From assembly GCF_001949145.1 (NCBI RefSeq), contig NW_019091426.1:2806-16599 (forward strand): 13,794 nucleotides of DNA, written 5' to 3'. The notes below the pieces were generated by a model. It ran no database searches, was not told the origin of the DNA, and saw nothing but the letters and a program-made list of their open reading frames with translations. The translations under genes and the position numbers were made by a program. Shown here piece by piece: positions 10,201 to 13,794 of this stretch; position 1 is the stretch's first letter; each line of letters starts with the position of its first letter. Source of the DNA: Acanthaster planci (lineage: Eukaryota > Echinodermata > Asteroidea > Valvatida > Acanthasteridae).

Positions 10201-13200
10201 TGATCGATGTGTTAAGTGGAGGATCGGCCGATGAATCTGATGAGTGGCCTGCCGATGGACGAGCTAGAGAGATTTTTCTTTCCTGGCCATCCAGAGTTGA
10301 TCCGGGAGATTGTATCGATCAGCAACCACGACTTGCCAGGCCTGAGAGGGGCTGGAGTGCACACCCCAGAAGGGTCGTCATCGGCAGGCTCTGTCCACCT
10401 CATCGACGGTTTGTCTCCCAGAGCTGTCCAGAATGGGGACTACCGTTATCTACCAGGAGGACACTGGAGGCCAGCTGACTGCATACCAAGATGGAAGGTA
10501 CATGAAGACCCCTCAAGGACTCGTGTAGTACAAATTGTATTTGATTAAGTTGAGACGGACCTTTTTGTGTCTATCTCAGCTTTTTTAGAGTACTTTAAAG
10601 CCTGTTTTGCTCTTTTGTATTATTTCCATATTCGCGAGCCCAGGCGGAATGTCATCACAAAACAACATAAAATAAAATGCTTTTTGTCCCCTTGTCAGTT
10701 CTCTCATATTCTTGCTTTGCTTTATTGAGCGCATTTTAGTGAGTGACATTCATAAGAAAGATGTGCAGGAACTTGGCACAAATGCTGGCACCTGATGCTC
10801 GTTAATGGCAAACAGGAATGTGGAAATGTGAATGAAGTTTCATTTCAAGAGAAAATGGCAAATTAACTGTTTGGTATTTACTCATGTGTTTTTTTTAAAG
10901 GGCACCATTATGGGCATTAAGAGGTTAAGTTATGGCCAATTTGATTGTCCCCTTTTGACTCCATTGCTAAGAAAATGCAGAAACCTACATTTAAGTGGGA
11001 TTTGGAAAAGTGGCCCCCTGAAAGAGTTTATCCCTATTTTACCTGTTAAGATCTCTTTCCTCGTTGGGTCCATTGATGAACTTCTTCTTGGAAAATTTTT
11101 TTGTGCAACCTTATACTCTTCAATGGTGAAAATAGTTTGACATCTTTTTGGGATTAAATGCACTGAAAAGTGTGCTTGTTTAGCATTTAGAATTGCTCAT
11201 TCCTTCCCCAACAACAGGGAGGTCTGCTTTGGTCATGTCAATCAGGGAAGACACTGGGCAGTTTATAGGTTTTTCTGTTCACACTGTGAACCCAAATTTT
11301 ACTCCTTGAGAACATCTCTTAGGAGAGGGCTGCTTGCTTGCTTGAATGCTTATTGCCCAACAGTGAATCATCAAAGAAAAGGAAATATAGGAAACAACAT
11401 AACCAAGAGCAAATAACAAGGTACGGGGATAGATTAGAACAGTAACATTCCAAAACTTGAGGTGAATTTTGGTGAACGAACAAAGCTAAAGCTTTCTGCT
11501 GGAGTAGAATCACAGTTTTGTTTTCAATGGCGCTTTCAGCATCTCAGGCTGTTTGCGGCAATAACTATACATTTATTCATATAGTTTATCAATCAGCATC
11601 ACATTACAGAGTTAGGAATAAAGTCTGATTTACTCCGTAGCAGGCCTCAGTCCTTCAATTATTTTTATCATGGGTTTCAAGCCTAGTATGAGAGGTCAGA
11701 GTAGTTAATGAGAAGTCGGTCAGAGGAAGGGCAGCGTACGGTTTTCCTTGGTAGTCGTAAATGGTCCATCCACTTAAGAGGCCGCAAGGAAAAAAAACAT
11801 ACATTCACTACAATTTAGGTTGACAATCGTACACATGTGTAGTTCATTGAAGAACAGATTTGTCCATGTATCCACGGTGTTTTATGGTCTCTATATTACT
11901 AATGTAATGTCAAGGTCGAAACTGCAAACTAGTTGTGTTGGTAAGTAATTCTGTTTTTTCCTGTTGTCTTTTCCTGTTGCATTTCACAGGTCGCCATTGT
12001 TGTGCCTTACAGAAACCGCACCATTCAGCTATCACTGTTCTTGCGGTACATGATTCCGTTTCTGCAAAAACAACGCCTGGAATTCGCTATCTACATCGTG
12101 AACCAGGTAAGGCCCGAGGGTGCTGCTTGTATTGATTAGAGCTGAAAAGAGGTCAAGAAAAGTGACTGATATCTACATAAAAACTCTAGATAGCTTGATG
12201 GTCTTTCCAAACTGCCAAGCAAGAGAGCGAAGCTAGGCGATGGCTCGCGATCCCCTTCATGGGGATTTCCATAGAGAACTTTTCCAACCGCTCCTTGTAT
12301 TTGAAAGGATCTGCTTAAATATATTGCTCTGTGGAGTGGAGTGTGGAGGACACTAAGGACAGTGACTTCTGTGACAGCCAACAACTTTTCCATTTCACAC
12401 AGATAAGAGAGAAAAGCTCACAGTTAGCGAATTTGTGGTCTTTAAAACCTGTTGAGATTTAGCCGTAGTACCTGTACGATAATGGATGAAAAAGTGCCCA
12501 CTCCAGTGAAAAGAGCCATTTGGAATGCTCAGTGATAGCGTAACCGTTGCATCCCGATTAATCTAGACGCTAGAGAAGTTTCTGTATGCATTATGAGTTG
12601 ACTGTTTACTTGCAAATCTGATTTTATCTGATTCAGGCGAACAATAATGCCTTCAACCGTGGAATGCTGCTCAACGTGGGCTACCTGGAAGCCCTGAAAT
12701 TCACCCAGTGGGACTGTTTCATCTTCCACGATGTTGACCACCTCCCACAAAGTGAGTTCAACTACTACGGATGTGTGGACCTCCCTCGTCATTTCATCAG
12801 TGGAGCTGACAACCGGAATTACAGGTAAACCACCACATGGAAAGCAGAGTCTGTGAAATGTCTCATTGGAGGGCACCGACAAGGTCAGAGTAGGGAATTC
12901 AAAGGAAAATTACGTATGCATTACCTTACCTTGCTTGCGTGCCCTGTAATTATACGACAATATTGCATCCTTTTTTATAGTTAAACCGAAAAACAGTCGG
13001 GCCAATTCCACCCCAATTTACATCGTCATTTTGTCACAACTCATTTTAATGAGCATTCATTGTGTATGTAAACATTTTCCGTCAGTAACTTTCCATAATG
13101 CTGTTAACCATTCTCTGTTGGCATTACACCATAGGGTTCCTTACTCGACATCCTTCGGCGGTGTGAACGGCTTTACGACAGCGCAGTTCAGGCAGATCAA

Positions 13201-13794
13201 CGGGTTAGGTAATGTCTACCAGGGCTGGTGTTGCGAGGACGACGACCTTGAGCTTAGAACCCGAATGGCGGGCCTGAAAAAACCCCGCCGCCTAGGCAAA
13301 GTGGGGTATTACAAGGCTATCAGCCTGAACCACGACAAAATCAAGACGCGACTGGGTGAACTCGAAAAAGCCAAGTGAGTATTTGTGAGTGACATAATCA
13401 TGAGTTTAGACATTATGATGGGTTATTCATGAATGGATCAGCTTTTTTTTTTATTTAAAAAAAAGGCTAGCCAAAGCATGCCAGCTCCAACACATTCCAT
13501 TCATGTGCGTTGGCGCATGGCCGCCCTTACATGGCCGACTATGCTTTGTACATGAGACATTCTCTTGTATGGTTTACCTAGGCCATTTAGTTTGTGGATT
13601 AAGGGCCTTGGATCCAAACAGATTGGCCACAGGAATCGTTTGGTTACTCTCGCAAGCTGTGATAGGAGAGGAAAGCAAAATACATTTCCCTTTATGCGAA
13701 TAACTATTCAAAAACATATCAACAGAAGCCTGTGTACTTTTTTCCTGGTGTTCTTTTTTTTTAGGCTGGATGTCAAGAGTAAGTTACGGGCACG
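1092..13794 (+). CDS. B4GALT5/6-like: Beta-1,4-galactosyltransferase-like gene (GT7 family), ten exons, 3' end missing
   Basis: The spliced coding sequence is join(1092-1266, 7505-7570, 7711-7779, 7934-7999, 8417-8509, 10217-10497, 11990-12106, 12637-12824, 13135-13374, 13765-13794+). All junctions are GT-AG and in phase, giving 441 complete codons with no stop. Seen in order: short basic tail, membrane segment (residues 13-32), stem with three similar blocks (59-125), then the catalytic domain. That domain has ECP (C147), GGHWRPADC (C245), VAIVVPYRNR (251-260), NNNAFNR, FHDVDHLP (319-326), YYGC (C335), SFGGV, and WCCEDDD. These motifs and the four Cys fit family GT7, Golgi enzymes that add Gal (or GalNAc in some invertebrates) in beta-1,4 linkage. 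FHDVDHLP, NYYGC and LQKQRLEFA recall vertebrate B4GALT5/6, the lactosylceramide-synthase branch; this is from memory, not from a search. The family is certain; the substrate is not, because several active-site positions are unusual. Confidence 0.93.
1826..2353. mobile_element. Inverted-repeat element, possible foldback/MITE
   Basis: The left arm (1826-1923) and right arm (2258-2353) are inverted copies of each other, roughly 80% identical by eye over about 97 bases. The outermost 21 bases (1826-1846 and 2333-2353), starting TAGAGGTGCAGATCAC, match exactly. The 334-base centre has no coding sequence. Because of the symmetry, similar short peptides appear on opposite strands in the two arms; they are by-products, not genes. 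No target-site duplication is evident, so mobility is inferred from shape only. The alternative is a local inverted duplication. Confidence 0.6.
2630..2713. repeat. Short imperfect inverted repeat
   Basis: GGGAACAAACT (2630-2640) followed by ACAACAATAAC faces its imperfect reverse complement at 2690-2713 (ATTGTTGTTATGAC then TTTGTTCCC). Spacing differs between arms by a few bases. It may be the remains of a small element; it has no other supporting signal. Confidence 0.35.
4413..4840 (-). pseudogene. Degenerate LINE (non-LTR retrotransposon) reverse transcriptase fragment
   Basis: Read on the minus strand, the fragment encodes VRMFADDYTIY around 4773-4805, with the reverse-transcriptase catalytic motif FADD at 4782-4793. 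About 75 codons later comes HLYLGVQIF, matching the YLGV block that follows the palm in CR1/L2/Jockey-type LINEs. Between them, in another frame, lies MSFNSTKC followed by HVVHVG, matching the usual W-x-M-x-FN-x-x-KC block. So at least one frameshift and an in-frame TGA (4686-4688) break it. Upstream, the frame is closed by a TAA in an A-rich stretch. No endonuclease domain or 3' end is seen. It is a short dead relic in intron 1, antisense to the host gene. The clade is inferred from motif pattern only. Confidence 0.8.
7505..7570 (+). CDS. Exon 2: stem cassette copy 1 (66 bases, phase 1-1)
   Basis: It is preceded by TCTAAGCAG and followed by GTGAGT. With the G from exon 1 it gives Glu59, then SPNGPANPVSNKSDLRPIIGS (60-80 as read, 21 residues starting at S60). 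It is rich in Pro, Gly and Ser, as expected of a luminal stem linker between anchor and catalytic domain. N70-K-S is an N-glycosylation sequon found only in this copy. Removal or repetition of the exon keeps the frame. No domain is recognised; stem regions of B4GALT enzymes are poorly conserved, so the assignment rests on splice signals, phase and its two sister copies. Confidence 0.85.
7571..7710 (+). other. Intron 2 (140 bases)
   Basis: Short phase 1 intron, GTGAGT to TTGTTTTGGTAG, made almost wholly of the tandem unit's intron sequence. Its length suits recognition across the intron. Confidence 0.85.
7711..7779 (+). CDS. Exon 3: stem cassette copy 2 (69 bases, phase 1-1)
   Basis: The joint codon AAG gives Lys81, followed by residues 82-103, with the same frame GPANPVS...SDLRPVVGS as copy 1. 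It has one extra codon (SSIFGP against SPNGP). The sequon of copy 1 is lost because Asn70 corresponds to Ser93. The donor GTAAAT is weaker than those of copies 1 and 3 (GTGAGT, GTAAGT), so this copy could be the one most prone to skipping; that is an inference from the +5 and +6 bases and was not tested. Confidence 0.84.
7780..7933 (+). other. Intron 3 (154 bases)
   Basis: Phase 1 intron, GTAAAT to TGTTTAAGCAG, again a copy of the tandem unit's intron segment. Confidence 0.84.
7934..7999 (+). CDS. Exon 4: stem cassette copy 3 (66 bases, phase 1-1)
   Basis: The joint codon gives Lys104, followed by residues 105-125 (LSIGPAIPVSNRNDRRPVIGS read as 21 residues). It is the most divergent copy: ANP became AIP, the sequon NKS became NRN, and SDLRP became NDRRP, making it more basic. 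Flanks are TTTAAGCAG and GTAAGTAT, both strong signals. The role as a stem linker is inferred as for the other copies. Confidence 0.84.
8000..8416 (+). other. Intron 4 (417 bases)
   Basis: Phase 1 intron from GTAAGTAT to CCATAAAG. Its last 80 bases hold two further acceptor-like sites, CTTTGAACAG (ends 8334) and GGTTACAG (ends 8341), behind a better pyrimidine tract than the one used in this model. The rest (about 8020-8280) shows no recognisable feature. Confidence 0.7.
8417..8509 (+). CDS. Exon 5: distal stem and first conserved Cys of catalytic domain
   Basis: 93 bases, phase 1-1, residues 126-156. The end SECPKL then IPGL joined to V157 matches the family's C-P-x(n)-L-V start of the catalytic domain; C147 corresponds to the first Cys of the Cys134-Cys176 disulfide in bovine B4GALT1. 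The donor TCTAG|GTAAGC is good and fixes the right end. The left end is less sure: the acceptor CCATAAAG has a weak pyrimidine tract. It was chosen because it restores phase 1 and gives a hydrophilic stem. The in-frame alternative at 8342 would add 25 largely hydrophobic residues. Confidence 0.8.
   Translation, partial: KCHYTCMKLHLSTPSKSRYLNVRSWRTYLV
8510..10216 (+). other. Intron 5 (1.7 kb)
   Basis: Phase 1 intron from GTAAGC to GATGTGTTAAG. It contains the MITE-like element at 8874-9415. Between 9430 and 10090 there are open frames of 60-100 codons on both strands. None resembles a known protein, they overlap one another, and I treat them as chance. Confidence 0.8.
8874..9415. mobile_element. 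MITE-like non-autonomous DNA transposon, 542 bp
   Basis: The left end CAGGGGTTGCAATTAAC (8874-8890) and the reverse complement of the right end, CAGGGGTCGAAATTAAC (9399-9415), match at 15 of 17 bases. The 5 bases CAGTT immediately precede (8869-8873) and follow (9416-9420) the element, a probable target-site duplication. Both ends carry internal hairpins: TGGTCCGC/GCGGACCA (8893-8900, 8926-8933) and the perfect 13-base arms 9345-9357/9370-9382. There is no transposase. The CAGGG start recalls hAT elements, but hAT usually makes 8-base duplications, so the superfamily is open. Confidence 0.78.
10217..10497 (+). CDS. Exon 6: N-terminal part of catalytic domain with long insertion
   Basis: 281 bases, phase 1 to 0, residues 157-250. 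The first codon joins G from exon 5 to TG (Val157). Residues 164-189 (SGLPMDELERFFF... then PELIREIV) correspond to the MP-x-x-L helix region of the family. Residues 237-250, GGHWRPADCIPRWK, match the family's GG-x-[WY]-x-P-x-x-C block; C245 pairs with C147 by family knowledge. About 45-55 residues between them (roughly 190-235, rich in Gly, Ser, His, Pro) have no counterpart I know: the two Cys are 98 residues apart against 42 in bovine B4GALT1. The donor GGAAG|GTACAT is acceptable, phase 0, directly before the VAI block. Confidence 0.92.
10498..11989 (+). other. Intron 6 (1.5 kb)
   Basis: Phase 0 intron from GTACAT to a strong pyrimidine tract and TTTCACAG. It is AT-rich. Overlapping open frames near 10830-11160 on both strands resemble no known protein. 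I see no element with clear ends. Confidence 0.85.
11990..12106 (+). CDS. Exon 7: donor-binding VPYRNR segment
   Basis: 117 bases, phase 0-0, residues 251-289. It opens with VAIVVPYRNR, the family's P-[FY]-R-N-R motif that contacts the UDP-sugar, and closes with LQKQRLEFAIYIVNQ, which matches the B4GALT helix and strand before the FNR block. R260-T261 makes N259-R-T a glycosylation sequon inside the conserved motif, probably unusable because the segment is buried. The usual His after RNR-x-E (RNRxxHL) is Gln263. Splice signals are strong on both sides (CACAG|GTC, CCAG|GTAAGG). Confidence 0.95.
12107..12636 (+). other. Intron 7 (530 bases)
   Basis: Phase 0 intron from GTAAGG to TCTGATTCAG. 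It contains a small perfect hairpin, ATCCCC/GGGGAT (about 12250-12266). A minus-strand open frame at 12136-12393 resembles no known protein and is probably chance or an old repeat. Confidence 0.85.
12637..12824 (+). CDS. Exon 8: FNR block and catalytic DVD motif
   Basis: 188 bases, phase 0 to 2, residues 290-351 plus two bases. It encodes NNNAFNRGMLLNVGYLEAL, the family's FNR-x-x-L-x-NVG block, then WDCFIFHDVDHLP, where D321-V322-D323 is the metal and nucleotide-sugar binding DxD motif (Asp252/Asp254 of bovine B4GALT1). C316 and C335 (YYGC) match the second conserved disulfide Cys247-Cys266. DLPRHF follows as in the family. FHDVDHLP and NYYGC point to the B4GALT5/6 branch. Confidence 0.96.
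12825..13134 (+). other. Intron 8 (310 bases)
   Basis: Phase 2 intron from GTAAAC to TTACACCATAG. No feature is recognised in it. Confidence 0.88.
13135..13374 (+). CDS. Exon 9: active-site loop region with unusual residues
   Basis: 240 bases, phase 2-2, residues 352-431 plus two bases. It contains VPYSTSFGGVNGF (family PY-x-x-x-FGGV), FRQINGLGN (F-x-x-INGFPN) and GWCCEDDDL (382-390), aligned with the GWGGEDDD Trp loop and catalytic acidic cluster. Unusual positions against bovine B4GALT1: Ser358 at Tyr289 (donor gatekeeper), Gln381-Gly382 for WG before the Trp, Cys384-Cys385 for Gly315-Gly316, Ala413 at Met344 and Leu416 at His347 (metal ligands; YYKAISLNHDK aligns with the family's [YC]-[KR]-M-I-x-H-x-x-DK). 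E386, D387, D388 and D389 are intact. Splice signals are good: CCATAG and AA|GTGAGT. Confidence 0.95.
13375..13764 (+). other. Intron 9 (390 bases)
   Basis: Phase 2 intron from GTGAGT to a strong tract of eleven pyrimidines before TTAG. It includes an A/T homopolymer hairpin (13443-13464, T run then A run). No other feature. Confidence 0.85.
13765..13794 (+). CDS. Exon 10, 5' part (cut by window end)
   Basis: It follows TTTTTTTTTAG and completes Lys432, then reads LDVKSKLRA (433-441). This falls where the family has a basic stretch just before the DGLNSL-type C-terminal motif, so perhaps 50-80 residues are missing beyond the window; that estimate is from family knowledge. A strong donor-like GTAAGT lies inside (13779-13784). 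If it were used, this would be a 14-base microexon. Confidence 0.75.

Noticed and set aside
10930-11163. Opposed open frames within intron 6
   Set aside because: AT-rich intron sequence with no recognisable protein on either strand and conserved phase 0 splicing around it.
12529-12882. 117-codon minus-strand open frame
   Set aside because: It is the antisense shadow of exon 8, which encodes clear B4GALT motifs on the plus strand.
1-13794. tRNA, rRNA, CRISPR arrays, bacterial operon signals
   Set aside because: None seen. Spliced introns and the Golgi enzyme show the sequence is eukaryotic nuclear DNA.

Overview
This is eukaryotic (animal) DNA holding most of one plus-strand gene split into at least ten coding exons. 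The gene encodes a Golgi type II membrane glycosyltransferase of the beta-1,4-galactosyltransferase family (GT7, B4GALT), closest by motif memory to the B4GALT5/6 branch. It starts at an ATG at 1092 and runs off the right edge in exon 10. The ten pieces join without a frame break into 441 complete codons. The organism is most likely a marine invertebrate. That rests on long AT-rich introns, degraded transposons, CpG-rich patches and many copies of the palindrome TACATGTA. It is an inference, and the species cannot be named from this window.

Layout: 1-1091 is 5' flank or 5' UTR with no recognised gene. Exon 1 (1092-1266) encodes the cytoplasmic tail, the membrane anchor and the start of the stem. 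Intron 1 (1267-7504) is 6.2 kb and contains an inverted-repeat element (1826-2353), a degenerate LINE reverse-transcriptase relic on the minus strand (4413-4840) and most of the TACATGTA motifs. Exons 2, 3 and 4 (7505-7570, 7711-7779, 7934-7999) are three tandem copies of one small exon, duplicated together with the preceding intron sequence. Exon 5 (8417-8509) ends the stem at the first catalytic-domain Cys-Pro. Intron 5 holds a 542-bp MITE-like element (8874-9415) with 17-bp terminal inverted repeats and a 5-bp target duplication. Exons 6 to 9 (10217-10497, 11990-12106, 12637-12824, 13135-13374) encode the catalytic domain. Exon 10 begins at 13765 and is cut by the window end.

Main points of interest: (1) exons 2-4 are all phase 1-1, as is exon 5, so any combination can be included or skipped without breaking frame, which would give a stem of variable length. 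(2) The catalytic domain keeps the fold-defining motifs (VPYRNR, FNR, FHDVDHLP, SFGGV, EDDD, four conserved Cys) but differs at positions known to matter in bovine B4GALT1. These are Ser at the donor gatekeeper site (Tyr289), GWCC in place of GWGG in the Trp loop, and Ala/Leu where Met344/His347 bind metal. It may be an enzyme with altered donor or metal use, or a pseudoenzyme.
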